DNA from: Byssothecium circinans
Lineage: Eukaryota; Ascomycota; Dothideomycetes; Pleosporales; Massarinaceae
Length of the DNA stretch: 64,000 nt
Direction: 5' to 3'
Assembly: GCA_010015675.1 (NCBI GenBank)
Contig: ML976991.1
Coordinates: forward strand, 499,352-563,351
The position numbers and the translations under genes were made by a program. Shown piece by piece: positions 10,623 through 22,105 of this stretch; position 1 is the stretch's first letter, and the number at the start of each line of letters is the position of its first letter. The notes below the pieces were generated by a model. The model saw only the letters and a list, made by a program, of their open reading frames with translations, was not told the origin of the DNA and ran no database searches.

Positions 10623-12314
10623 CTACAACTCGTCGACGACGTGTGAAGTAGCCGACTTGGCGGACTCGGTGGCGTCCGAAGCCGCAGACTTGACCGACTC
10701 GGTTGCCTTAGATGCTTTATCAGTTGCCTTGGACGCCTTCTCACTGGCCGATGAAGCAGCGTCGGATGCGGCCTCCTTAGCCTTCTCGGTGGCAGCCTTA
10801 GCTTGCTCGGGGGCGGACGACTCATCGGCGTCCTTGGCCTTCTCCTCGAAAGCGGCGGCGGCCTTGTGGGTGCCATTCTCCTCGATGAACTTGGCAAGGT
10901 CCTCAACGGTACGAGAACCAGTATAGTCGATGGGCGCAGACTTCTTACCAGCGGGGAAGAGCTTGATAGTAGGGAAGCCTTGGATCTCGTCGGGAACGTC
11001 GTTAGCGGTGGCGTCGACCTTAGCGACAGTCACGAGCTTAGAGAGTTCAGGAGAACCGTACAGAGCACCGAGCTCCTCGTACTTGGGAGCAAGAGCTTTG
11101 CAGTGACCGCACCAAGGAGCGTAAAACTCGAGGAGAACGTCCTTGTCATTGTTGATGACGAGGTCATCATAGTTATGAGCAACAACGACGCTGACGGGTC
11201 CGTCCTGAGACTCAGGGATGGGCTCAGACTTGACCGCAGGCTCGAGCTTTCCAGCGACGAAGTCATCGACGAAGGAGGTGATGTCCTTCTCGGTCAGGGC
11301 CTTGGACTGATCAAATGGGAACTTCTGGTTCTTGTCCGTCTTCTGGATGGCGAAAGCGGGGAATTTTCCGACCTCGAGGTTGAGGTTGCCTGCATGCTGG
11401 CCGAAGGACTTGGCATCGATGGTGGCGAAGTTGATCTTGCCCTTATGCTTGAGAGCGATGGGCTTGAGATCCTTGGCCAGCGTCTCACGCTCCTCAGGGG
11501 TCTCAGCGAAGATGTAGGCAAGCGGGATGCCAGCAGCCATGTATCCGCTGTAGGTCTCAGGGCCAACCTCACCGATCAGAGGAGTGGCGGCGACCTTGGC
11601 GAACGACTCGATGGCCTCCTTCTCGAACTTCTCGGTGAAGACATCCTTGCCATCATCGAAGGTCTTGTATAGGACGAGGCCGGGCTGCTTGACACCATCC
11701 TTCTTGGCGATATCCGCATCGTTGATGGCACCGAAGAGGTAGTTGTCGCGGAGGGCGGAGGCGACGGCGGAGAATGTCTCGTTGGAGGTCTTGTCGTCGG
11801 CGGCGAAGTAGGCAACGAGGACGACCTTGTCTGAGGTCTTGAACTCCTCGACGGTATCCTTGGAAAGCACGGAAACGGCAGGAAGGGACTGCTTCGTCAT
11901 GTACGAGATGATAGCATCCGCCTTGCGCTGGCCAATGTATGGCGTGACATTCTCAGTGCCGCGGAAGACCTTGAGAGTGGGGTAACCCTCGACACCATAT
12001 TTCTGGCACAATTCTTGCTCCTCCGTGCAGTCGACCTTTGCGAGAGGAATGCTCTTCTCTTTGAGCGCCGTTGCAGCTTCCTCGTACTCGGGGGCAAGCG
12101 CCTTGCAGTGGCCGCACCACGGAGCGAAGACTGGAAGCAATTAGCTTAGCAACGGATGGGAAAAGCTTGAAATAGCAGAGTGGAGCTTACACTCGATCAG
12201 GGAGAGGTCATGCTCCTCCACGAAACCCTGGAGGGTGTCCTTCTTGAGGTCGGTGACATCGGAGGCCAGACCAAGACCGGCCAGGACGGCCGTGAGGGCG
12301 ATGCTGTAGCGCAT
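10623..12314 (-). CDS. pdi1: Protein disulfide isomerase
   Basis: Exons 12191-12314 and 10623-12130 give 543 residues. A signal peptide (MRYSIALTAVLAGLGLASDV) leads into the first thioredoxin domain with active site CGHC at 47-50; the second CGHC is at about 382-385, with two redox-inactive thioredoxin-like domains between, the standard a-b-b'-a' order. The protein ends VDEL, an ER-retrieval signal of the HDEL/KDEL type. The enzyme forms and rearranges disulfides in secretory proteins in the ER lumen. Residues about 470-540 form an Ala/Ser/Lys/Thr-rich tail with repeated short units (SEKASKATDKASKATES), longer than the acidic tail of yeast Pdi1. The intron splits the codon four residues before the first active site. 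Start fixed by the signal peptide. Confidence 0.97.
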
Positions 12315-13138
12315 GTTGAAATTGTGGGAAGGGTAGGAAGGAAGAAGAGGTTGTGTGGTTGGGCCTCTGCAAGTCGGGGTAGAGGAGAAGTGCAGAGGAG
12401 GTAGCGGAGGGAGGGTTTTTATTCCTGGGGGTGGGTGGATGGCAGTGGCGGAACGTCTCGCGAAGACAGGTGTTAACTTTGGGCAAACGGGCTGAGCCGC
12501 CAAGACCGGGGTCACTGGTGAGAGATTGATACACCACCACACCGACCCTGGTATTGGGACTGAACCACTAGGGCAATTGTACGCGTATGGCTTGGTGTTT
12601 TCCTATCCCGCCATTGATGTATTAAATAAATGCCGCCATCCTGTTGAGTTTATGCCTCGCCTTTCCTGGAAGCATAGCAACATACCTCGAGGCCTCGACG
12701 AAGCTCGATGCGGCTAGCCCGAGGCCCCTGCAGATCCCCGAACCTCACATTATTAATATACAACCCAAGGGACACAGTACACAACACTTTACCCATCTCA
12801 ACGCCATTTTCCGATGCCCGGTGGTCTGATGCGGTCTTCAGTGCTGCGAGACGCTAGGAAACTCGCTGATCACATCTGGTAAAATTCACCAGACGCATTT
12901 CACCACGGAGAATTTATTGAACACCTAGCTTTCGCGGTGGTGAGTACTCAACACCGAATGCCATCATAACAGTGGTCGAGGAGCTTTCAATACTCAGCAA
13001 AAACAAAAACAGAAATCCACAATTACACGCGCGGACACTCTTCATCCCATAAAATGATCGGACGCCTGCTAATGCTAACAATAGTCCCCAAACACCATCA
13101 TCAACGCCAACGCTATGCAGTCATGTCATCACAACCAT
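12315..13138. other. PDI promoter and 3' flank of Mto1/ApsB gene
   Basis: The part next to the PDI ATG is G/A-rich on the plus strand (pyrimidine-rich in the PDI leader). I looked for a clear unfolded-protein response element and saw none I would defend. No gene. Confidence 0.5.
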
Positions 13139-16100
13139 TTAGTGTATCTTCCCGCTACCTCTCCGCATTGCCTGCAGTTTCTGTACGAGTTGTGCATGCA
13201 ACTTCCTATTCGCCGCCCACGTCTGAGCCTGCTTAGCCATCCGTATCGTCGCGATGACAGCCAATGCTGCCGACTTGAGCGTCGGTTTGCGTGCAAGGAT
13301 GGTGGCGTCAGGGGTGATGCCCATAGCAGCAATGAGCTTGATGTCTTCTTGATTACTATTGTCTAGTTAGCTTATGAGTTGGATCCGGTCCCGGAGGAAC
13401 AACGTACCATTGATTGTAGACTTCGATCTGCATGAGGCAGAATCGCTTCTGATAGCCTAGGGACTCTCGGAAACCCTCAGCACGTCCACATCGTGCACGA
13501 AGATACTGAATTTGCTTGACCAAGCCATTGATCTCTTTGGCGTGAGACTTCTTGATGGACATTTTGTCGCCGTCCGCCTGCTCCTGTAGATGTTGCAGAC
13601 GCTTCTCCAGGTCTTGGATATCCCTGCCATAGGAGCGTTCCACAGTCTGCCTCTCTCTGTCCACCTGGTCTTGGAGCTGCTGGATGCGCTTCTGCAAATT
13701 ACTGATCTCGCGGCCATGGGTCCGTTCGATGGCTGCCCTTTCACTTTCGGATTGCGCTTGAAGGCTCTTGATGCGCTTCTCCAGGCCATTAATCTCACGG
13801 GTATGCGTTCGGTCCATGGTGGCTCGTTCCCCATCCGCTTGGTCTTGGAGCTGTTTGATGCGCTTCTCCAGGCTACTGATCTCATGCTCATGAGATCGTT
13901 CCATGGTCGACTTCTCGCTGTTGACCTGATCCTGGAGGTCTCTAATCAGTCTCTCTAGTTGCGCTATTTCATTTCGGAGCGATTTCTCCAGTGCGGCCTT
14001 CTCCTCTTCTGCATCTTCCTGGAGCACATCAATCTCTTCGTCGAGTTCCTGAATCTTCCCTAGGGCTTCGTCTCGTTCGGTTCGTAGCTTATTTACCTCG
14101 TTTTGGAGGTCGTCACGTTGGTGAACGACGTCGTTGACCTTAATTTTCGGCGATGCTTGCGTCCGCGCCTCAAGGGCAGTTCGGGCTTCGCGTGCATCCC
14201 GCCTTTGGGCCTCCAATTCCAACTGCAGTTTGGAGACTTCGGCCTGAAGGTTGTCACGGTCGCGCACGACCTCAGCGACTTTAATCTTGGGTGATGCTGC
14301 TGCGCGCGCATCGAGCGCTGATCGAAGTGAGGATGCTTCGCGCTCTCGTGTGTCCAACTCAGATTGCAACCTGGAAACCTCTTGTTGGAGATCGTCGCGC
14401 TGACGAACGGCGTCTGCGAGCTTGAGCTTCGGCGAGGCTGCTGCACGTGCATCCAAAGTTGATCGCAACGAGGCTGTCTCGCGTTTGGACGTTTCCAGCT
14501 CAGACCGGAGTTTTGAAATATCTGCTAGAAGGCCATCACGTTCGCGTACAACATCTTCGACCTCGCGAGCACGCTGGTCTGCAATGCGTTCCGTTTCCTG
14601 CCGACTGCCATTGGAATCTTCCAGCTTCTTCTCCAGTCGCCCAACTTGGGTTGAGCGTTCTTCGATCTCCCGCTGTAACTCCCTGGCGTCTCTTTTGTTA
14701 TCAAAACGTTCTTGTTCGAGCTTGCTCTTCAGATCTTCGGTCTCAGCAGCGCGGTCTTCGGCTAGTCTCCGGAGCTCTTCCATTTCCGCCCTTTCGTCCT
14801 TGCGGCCTTCTTTCAGCTTTGCTTCCAAATCGCCAATCACAGCAGCGCGAGCTTCAGCTGACAGACGAAGTTGCTCTACCTCTTCCTTGTGGTCGGCGCG
14901 GGCGTCTTCCAATTGTCTCCGCAGCGACTCAAGCTCATCGGCGCGTTCCTCGGCGAGCTGTTCTAATTCGTCCAGTTCGCCCTTTCGCTCAGTGCGCGCT
15001 CCTTCCAACTCAACTCGTAGTTCCCTGATTTCTGCGGCACGCTCTTCGGCCACCTGTTCCAACTCGTCCATCTCATTAGCCTGATCGTTGCGCATCTCCT
15101 CCAACTTCTCCTGCAGATCCTTGATCTGATCAGCACGTTCTTCGGCCACCCTTTGAAGCTCTTCCAGCTCTTCCTTATTGTCGCTCCCCTCATTGAGCTT
15201 CTCCTTCAATTCCTCAAGCTCTTCGGCACGTTCATCGGCTACTCGGCGCAACTCATCTAATTCTTCCTGCTTCTCATTCCTCGCCTCTTCTAGTTTGTCA
15301 TCATATTCGTCAAGCTCGGCCGCGCGATCATCAGCGAGCTTCCGGAGCTCTTCTAGTTCATCATCACGATCACCCTGTGCGTCTGCCAGCTTTTCCTCCA
15401 AGCGTTCAATCTCGGCCTCGCGTTCCTCAGCCAATCGACGCAGCTCGTCCATTTCTTCCTGTGTGTCCTCATCTGCGTGCCGCTTTTTGACCTTCTCAGC
15501 CAGCTCCTTCAGCTGTTGTTTGTATGTGTCGAGTTCTTTTTCGGCGACCTTAAGGTTCTTGGTGTATTTGTGGAGGTCGCGCGCCATCTGCACTTTTTCC
15601 GACTTGAGATTGATGTTCTCCTCCATGGCTTTGCGATTGAATTCGGGGCCCATCTTGACGAGATTTTCTTCCAGGAAATGGATCTTGAGCTTGAGGGTGA
15701 AATTTTCCTTGTCTATTTGCTGGAGACGCTATAGCAAGTTAGTATATTGTGATGTGACCAGTGAGTGGCCGACTTACCGCCTCCTGCTCTCTCAATGTGA
15801 GAATATTTCCGTTCCCGTTGTCCAATTCCCCTTCTCCCCTCCTAGGTAACGCCATAGGTGTGCTCATATCACTTGAATCGGCTTGTGGCATGGGTGTGCG
15901 ATTTCCATCGACTTCGGTAAACGAGCTTGACATGGCGTTCATTGTGCTCATTTCAGGCAACGGTGTGCCATCCAGCTTGAAGCCTGGCTTAAGCGCAGCT
16001 GGCGTAGCGATGCCGCCCTTGAACAAGCCGTTGACCTGACGCGTCCGGTTCGCCGTCGCGCTTTTCATGAGCGGTGTAAACTCGGTTCGTGCATTCGTAT

Positions 16101-16275
16101 TTTGCAGCGTGGCGAGAGCATTTCGTGGGGTGCGCGCACCGCTCATCTGCTTGAAGATGTTGTCACGGCCAGCAGGTTCGCGGAACGATTCTTCGACGCT
16201 GAAATCAGCGTTGGTGAGATCATGGCGCGTGAGATCGCCGCGATCGGTGCGCGGCGTGTCAATGAATTGGGCCAT
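13139..16275 (-). CDS. Centrosomin-family microtubule-organising protein (Mto1/ApsB type)
   Basis: Exons 15778-16275, 13408-15728 and 13139-13355 give 1011 residues. Residues 1-160 are unstructured. The segment spanning the first intron (NILTLREQEA, then RLQQIDKENFTLKLKIHFLEE) is the centrosomin N-terminal motif (Cnn_1N), which recruits gamma-tubulin complexes. A coiled coil of about 700 residues follows with three successive repeat periods (see findings). The C-terminus (KQIQYLRARCGRAEGFRESL, then YQKRFCLMQIEVYNQ) resembles the Mto2-binding end of fission yeast Mto1 and the corresponding part of Aspergillus ApsB. The protein should act at spindle pole body outer plaques and septal or cytoplasmic microtubule-organising centres. 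The start at 16275 was chosen over upstream in-frame codons because of its distance to the divergent gene and its conserved MAQFIDTPRTDR opening. Pcp1-type is the alternative. Confidence 0.88.
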
Positions 16276-16538
16276 AGGTATATCGTTGTTAGCACATGGG
16301 TGAGGTTGAGGTGGTGGAGGGGTCTGATTGTTCGCGCTGTGATGCTTCAAGACGTAAGTAAACAAAACACGACAACAAACGGTCCGTGCACGAAGGCTAT
16401 TGCGCCGCATTATCTCCGAAGACCGCACGTGACTTGATGCCTGCCAAAATCCTAACCAGTCAACGTCAGAGTTCGCCGCCGGCCTTCTTTACCTTTTTCT
16501 CCCACTTTGACAGCGCCCTGTGAAAGAAGTGCCCAGCT

Positions 16539-18404
16539 ATGGACATCCCGCCTCAGGACGACTTCAAGGACTTTGGTGATGACTTCGACGGCTTCCCCAA
16601 GAGGTTGCCCGAAGACGTCGTAGAATATATCGTCTTCATCATCGACGCAAAGCTCTCCGACACGCAGACCAGAGAACGACTTCAGGCGTTCCAGAAGGCA
16701 CTGAATGTGCTTGAAAGGAAATTTCTCAAGGAATACATTTGGCAACGAGATTCGATAAAGCTCGACTTGATCCGCGAAGATGGCCGTTGGCTTCTCAAAG
16801 GCTCTACCAACTATGGCGACAGCGTCGCTGACGAGTGGCTTATTGTATATATCCTGCGCGAGTTGAGTAGAGAGTTCAAAGACGCTTGGATTCGCATCTA
16901 TGACTCTGATGGCGAGTTTCTATTGATCGAGGCTGCTAACGCGCTGCCAAACTGGCTAAATCCAGAAGTAGCAGAAAACCGAGTTTGGATCAACAACCAC
17001 CGACTCCTCATAATACCTCTCTCGAAACAGGCAAATCAAGCACCTTTGAAGCGCATCGAAGCACTGGAGATATTGCGAGACACGCCTGCACGGCCACAGC
17101 ATTATCCGAAGATCGAAAAAGAAGCATTTCATCGTCTCAGCAGCTATCCCGCGGCTATATCGGAGAATCAGCATCATGCTACGCTGTCCTTACCCAGGAA
17201 AGTTGCTCACATACTCCACATCAATCCAGGCTACATCGCTCCATTGGTTGAGGCTTTCTATCTCCGCGATCCTATCTCACTCCGTCTTCTACAGCCTGAA
17301 AATTCTGATACTCCACTCATCTTCCCACCAGAGGATTTCGTCGATGTAAGCGTCAGGTTCACAAAGGTGCTATACGCACAACTTCTTGGCCAAAATTGGG
17401 ATCCTCCTGGTCCTTTCGGCAAAGCACTCGAAAAGCTTCGCGATGACAAAAAGCCGTCCGAGAGAGCTGAAATTGGAGTCAAGGTTGCCGCCGGATTGGA
17501 GATGCTTATTCGGCATCCAATCTACGCCGACAAGAAACCTGTGCGTGAGATCAAACTGCTCCTTGGGGACTTGGAGACTGGCGACGATGCCCTTCCGACG
17601 GATGCCGAGATTGCTGCATGGCCACAGCGTGAGGACGACGAAGGATGGCTTGATATCGACTTCACTGAATTCGAGCGCGAGTTAGCTGGCAAGGGAGGAA
17701 ACGAGGGTTTTGGAGACAAGAACGCGCAGGAAAATCTGAAGAAGATGGTGGAGCGCTTCACTAGTTTCATGAATGACGATGAAGCAGGGATAGACGGTGC
17801 GGACGGTCTGGATCCTATGGACGTGGACAATGACTCCGATGCCGAAAATCGTGGATGGGAAGATCCTGAAGACTCTAGTGACGAAAAGGGACCAGAAAGC
17901 GAGAACGAGGATGAACACGCCGATGCCGAATACGCAGAATACGAAAAGGCCCACGAGAAGTTCATGACACTGTCCGCCGCTGAAAAGTCGCTTCTCACAG
18001 ACGAGGCACGTGAGCTCGCCCTAGCTGAAGAAGCAGACCAAGAGGAAGATGATGAAATCAAGAAGCTGTCGGATATGATGGAAGCAGAGCTATTTGGACA
18101 TGGTGCGCTTAAGCTAGATCCGGAAAGCAATCGATCCGTCAACAAGAAGCATATCAAATCTGCCAAAGGGAAAGAGAAGGCTGAAGAAATGGAAGAGGAG
18201 GATAGTGACGGCGATGAAGAGGTGCTCGACGAGGACTACAATCTGGCGGATAATATGCTGAAGGCTTTCAAAGGTCAAGCGGGCATGGCTGGGCCTGCAG
18301 GAAACATGATGGGTTTGATGGGTTTACAGTTCCCGCCAGATGCAGACGATGAGCACAAACAGATTGGCACTAGCAAAAGTAAAGGGAAAGCTCCGGTGCG
18401 ATAA
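16539..18404 (+). CDS. Ecdysoneless/SGT1 family protein
   Basis: A single exon of 621 residues, starting 263 bp from the divergent Mto1/ApsB gene. The N-terminal 350 residues carry the conserved Ecd/SGT1 (PF07093) features: the EDVVEYIVFIID opening, a GSTNYGDSVADEWLIVYIL segment, and WLNPEVAENRVWINNHRLLI. The C-terminal third is strongly acidic with Asp/Glu/Ser tracts and a DPMDVDNDSD motif. The family includes animal Ecd, linked to cell-cycle and pre-mRNA splicing functions, and fungal proteins with transcription-linked roles; the exact job in this organism is unknown. Not to be confused with the unrelated co-chaperone also called Sgt1. No introns, unusual beside its neighbours but normal for the family in fungi as far as I know. 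Confidence 0.93.
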   Translation: MDIPPQDDFKDFGDDFDGFPKRLPEDVVEYIVFIIDAKLSDTQTRERLQAFQKALNVLERKFLKEYIWQRDSIKLDLIREDGRWLLKGSTNYGDSVADEWLIVYILRELSREFKDAWIRIYDSDGEFLLIEAANALPNWLNPEVAENRVWINNHRLLIIPLSKQANQAPLKRIEALEILRDTPARPQHYPKIEKEAFHRLSSYPAAISENQHHATLSLPRKVAHILHINPGYIAPLVEAFYLRDPISLRLLQPENSDTPLIFPPEDFVDVSVRFTKVLYAQLLGQNWDPPGPFGKALEKLRDDKKPSERAEIGVKVAAGLEMLIRHPIYADKKPVREIKLLLGDLETGDDALPTDAEIAAWPQREDDEGWLDIDFTEFERELAGKGGNEGFGDKNAQENLKKMVERFTSFMNDDEAGIDGADGLDPMDVDNDSDAENRGWEDPEDSSDEKGPESENEDEHADAEYAEYEKAHEKFMTLSAAEKSLLTDEARELALAEEADQEEDDEIKKLSDMMEAELFGHGALKLDPESNRSVNKKHIKSAKGKEKAEEMEEEDSDGDEEVLDEDYNLADNMLKAFKGQAGMAGPAGNMMGLMGLQFPPDADDEHKQIGTSKSKGKAPVR

Positions 18405-19358
18405 TATGAATTATTTTGAGGGTCGCAATTCTAAAGCTATTGGAATGTTTGCGGAGAGTGTATAGTATCAATTCACAAGTCGTAACACTTTGCTTTCTGA
18501 ATCTATCACTGTTCGAAGGCCTCAACGCTCTTCTTCCTCGATACAAACGATCCTTGGTCTTCTCTCTTTCTCCCCGTCTCCTCCCTAATTCCATCGAAAC
18601 TTCGCGCCTTCAGGCCTGTCCTCGTTCATCACTTTCTCATACATGGGATCCGGCGGATGTCGCTCTGTGATTTCCAAACGCCTATCCCTTACCGACGAGG
18701 TACTCCTGCCCAACTCTCCCGCAATAATATCATCGTCATTCCGGTCAACGATGTATCTGCACAGCATGTGTTCATCTTCTACGGGTGTCTAACGCCCCTT
18801 TATGTATTCGTTCTTCTTCATTAGAATGGCTTCTGTGAACAGGCTGCGTTGAAGAGATTGGGGATGCCGGAGAGAATAAAGGAAATTCAGTTGTAGAGAA
18901 TAAGGGTTGGGTGCTTACTAGAGCGTTCTGCAGATGTTGGAGTTATGGAGTGATGTCCATAGGATGAAGGGAATGGGCGACTGCATTTATAGAATTCGGA
19001 CTGCATGACAGGATTGGTCACCATAGGCGCACATTAGAAACGAACAGGTATAGCCATGGACGATCGATTGGTTCTACGAGCAGGATTCCTGCTTCCAAGT
19101 CTCATGAATGTGTTAGTGTCGTCTATTGCAGAGCCACTCGTTCGTTAACGCAGATTTAGTTTCAGGGATGAGATCCATTACTGAGACAGAGACATTTACC
19201 AGCACAGTCGCTTATGAGATCTTAACTCATGATTCATTATTGAAGACATGCTTACGCTTCGTTGGTGGGAGGGGAAGTGTATTGGTTTGTGAATCGGGCT
19301 TCTAAAAAGGAAGGAGGCAGAAGTTCATGCACAGTGAATCAGGCTCGCGTAGACCTCC
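18405..19358. other. Convergent interval with possible small ORF on minus strand
   Basis: Lies between Ecd (+) and the unknown gene at 19359 (-). A minus-strand frame 18585-18788 reads like a protein C-terminus and is preceded in frame by a TAG and a further short open stretch (see findings). Not firm enough to call as a gene. Confidence 0.4.
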
Positions 19359-20057
19359 TCACTTGAAATGAGTCCACTTTTCCATGAGCCAATCGTTCTC
19401 CACCTCCTCAGCGACCCGCCTCATTTCCATCAAAGAGAAGTGCTCATTCACCAACTTCTCGAGCTGCAATCCAATGAGTTCCAGGCGCCTCAGCTTCCGA
19501 GGCGGATCCAAATTCTCTGCGAACAGGTAGAGCGTAGGGTCACTCGCAGCTGCCTGCGCCCTCTCCCTCAAGCCCTGGAATATCTTGTTGACTGGCCACC
19601 GGCGGACAAGCTCCGCATCCTCCTCTGGCTGACGATCACCGGGTTCACCCCACGGACGCTTCCACTCCTTCCGGAGGGGAATGAACGTCTTCTTCGCTGA
19701 CTCCCACTCTTGGACCAAAAACTCACCCACATATTCCTTAGCGATCCATTTCTGCTTGAGTGCCTCTACGACAGCTGGGTCCTTATGCGGTCGCTGTTCA
19801 TTGATCTGGTATACTATGTAGTAGAGATACTCGGTCTCGAAGAGGATGACTGTCTTGTTGAAGTCGGTGCGTTCGTTGCCAACCCAGCAGGGCAGGTAGA
19901 ACTTGAAGATATACTGGCCGCCCTTATCTAATGTAGGTGACTGCTTGGAGTTATCGGGCTCCAAGATGTTGACGGGTTGTAAAGGGGGAGAAGCGGAGGA
20001 AGACTAGTGACTAGTGTTACCATTCAGCACCTGTTATCAGAGGGGTTTGCATACCAT
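19359..20057 (-). CDS. Conserved-looking hypothetical protein, 215 residues
   Basis: The main exon is 19359-20003; I place the start codon alone at 20055-20057, directly before a 51-bp intron (ATG|GTATGC...CACTAG), because the main exon has no usable ATG near its N-terminus and opens in frame right after that acceptor (SSSASPPLQPVNILEPDNSK). The product is soluble, rich in Trp, Glu and Arg, with a compact central part (YIFKFYLPCWVGNERTDFNK, then FETEYLYYIVYQIN) and a long amphipathic C-terminal half. I recognise no domain and give no function. Codon use and the uninterrupted 200-codon frame look like a real gene. If the ATG-intron model is wrong, translation may start at another upstream exon. 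Confidence 0.6.
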
Positions 20058-22105
20058 TTTTAAGTGGCTGCAGTAATTTTGAGAGTGACATATAACAGTC
20101 AACGGGTTTGAAGAGGAGTGGTACTGTTGATGCTCGTTGGTGTTGATATACAGAGTTATTTAAGTTGCAAGATAGTGGAGGAGGGTAGAGGCGTGAGTAT
20201 TTATACTCCCCCGGCGGGAAACTAGCGGAGTGAGTCCTCCGGGTGAATACGCCACTTAAGGCCGCCGAAAGCCATTGACGCGCTCATTCAGGGTTCACTC
20301 AAACGGTTGAGGTTTTTCGTGAGTTTGCTAGACGTCACGCAGACTTTGGCTCGGAACCTGCTTTAACACAGCTAGTGGGCAGCTTGAACACACAGAAGCT
20401 ACAAAAGTGTGGCGGTGAAAAAAAGTAGACGCTTTCGCGCTGTTCGTTCAGTATCGCCGAGCGCTGAGGGTGCCACAAGAGGGTCGACCGTAGGGGTTAA
20501 GGGTGAAGACATATTGATATCGGCTGATAGACATGTATACCTACCTTACCTTAAAAATGACAGTATGTTTCCGTACTATCTCTCTTCATTTGATCACTTT
20601 TGTCCTTTGCTCAGCAGATCGGTAGCATCAGTCTAGAAGACATCTGTGCTACGATTATAAAGGAGTCGGTACCAAAGATACCTTATCACTTCTGGACCAA
20701 GCGCACTACCGAATTTCTGGTACATATTCACATCGCATTTTTGTAGGTTAGGATTCTTTGATGGAGAGGAGCTGTGGAGGGTCAAAAGCTCCCGCGAACG
20801 TACCGTAAAATCCTTAATAGATCTCCGAAGAAGTTGTGTCCCCCCTTTCGTGGGCCAAGGCTTAGCAATAGACGGGAGAAGCTGTATACCTGAGATCAGC
20901 CGCGGCGTACGATAGCTTTCGACCTTCACCTGCAGTCGTCATGTTTTCATCCTCGTGAAAGAGTGAATTGACTGACCTAGGTACGTAGGAGAGCCCCAAA
21001 GGAGTCATCACAGCTAGCCCCCAACATCTTTCTCACATTTGTATAAACAAAATGCCTCAATTTACTTCCAACCTCCCCACCTCATCACCCATCTACACCG
21101 TCTTTTTTACAAGTCTTGTCCTATCTTAACAAATTCCTTAACCTATCCCTCGTTCTCCTGAGTCAAGATCGCGCTTTCAAAAACCTCGGGTCCAAATATC
21201 CTCAACAGCATAACCCCCCAAAGACAACTTCAGAGCCCGGCAGACGTTAAAATCACTACGGACTTTTCCCGCAAAGCAATATCCAGAAAGACACCATTAA
21301 ACCCGCCCCTACCCTCCGGTCGATCTGCACCCGCAGCCAAGTCTCGTCACGGTATTTACAAAGCACTGGATCTTAAAAGCGGAAAATGAAGGGAGGCAAC
21401 AGCCCTAACCTCCACTTCGCCAATAGAACTGTGGACAAGACTGAGCTAGAGACAGACTCTCCTTAGAACTCGTCTCAGCGGCGCGGCGTCCCTTTCAAGG
21501 AAATCGCTGAAAAGCCTTTCCCGACCACTCTGCGCTCGCAGTCACACTGTCGTCAGTCTGCGTCGTGCGTTATATTTTTTTCTGGTTCAGGAATGCTAGG
21601 AGAGCGCCATGTGGTATTGGAAATGTAGTTTTTACGCTTCTAGAACAACAAGTGAAACAACACTGGAGAGTAACGGAAAGTAAGAGGAGAACATCATCGA
21701 GTAGCTTGAAGGAAAGGAAGGCGTGAAAGCAGGAAATCATGTACAACGCGTGTCAGAATTAAACCGCCTTCCACAGTTCAAGTCCTGAGATAGTTACCAA
21801 GCTTTCGCCACGTTACTGTACTTGCGTGTTGGTTGAAGACACATTCATAGAAGTTCAGCACAAAGAAAAGAACAACAATACGTTTACTGCTCCGACCCAT
21901 GTACACGTGCAGTTTCCAGAGTTCGAATGAATGATGTACATTCAAAAAGAAGACGTCGAAGAACCCTCCTGGGACCACCCGTTATGTAGAAGATCACATA
22001 CACCATCCAAGCCCCACCTCATGAAGCCGAATCGGAGACTGCTCATCCATGACTTCAAGAAAAGAAGTACCATCTGAAGAAAAAGTAACACAGGACGAAA
22101 ACAGT
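20058..22105. other. Two-kilobase gene-free stretch
   Basis: Only short frames, none with recognisable domains (20409-20636 plus, 20633-20929 minus). The left part is the promoter of the 215-residue gene, the right part the 3' flank of the kinase. T/C-rich around 21050-21180. An untranslated RNA cannot be excluded. Confidence 0.5.

Noticed and set aside
10803..11672. 289-codon plus-strand open frame opposite PDI
   Set aside because: It is antisense to a certain gene; its Leu/Gly/Val/Asp-rich product is the complement of PDI codon bias and has no domain.
14422..15849. Ser-rich plus-strand frames opposite the Mto1/ApsB coiled coil
   Set aside because: Mirror image of Glu/Leu/Arg codons in repeats; the repetitive Ser content follows from the coding strand.
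17522..18166. 214-codon Ser-rich minus-strand frame opposite Ecd
   Set aside because: Antisense shadow of the acidic Ecd tail.
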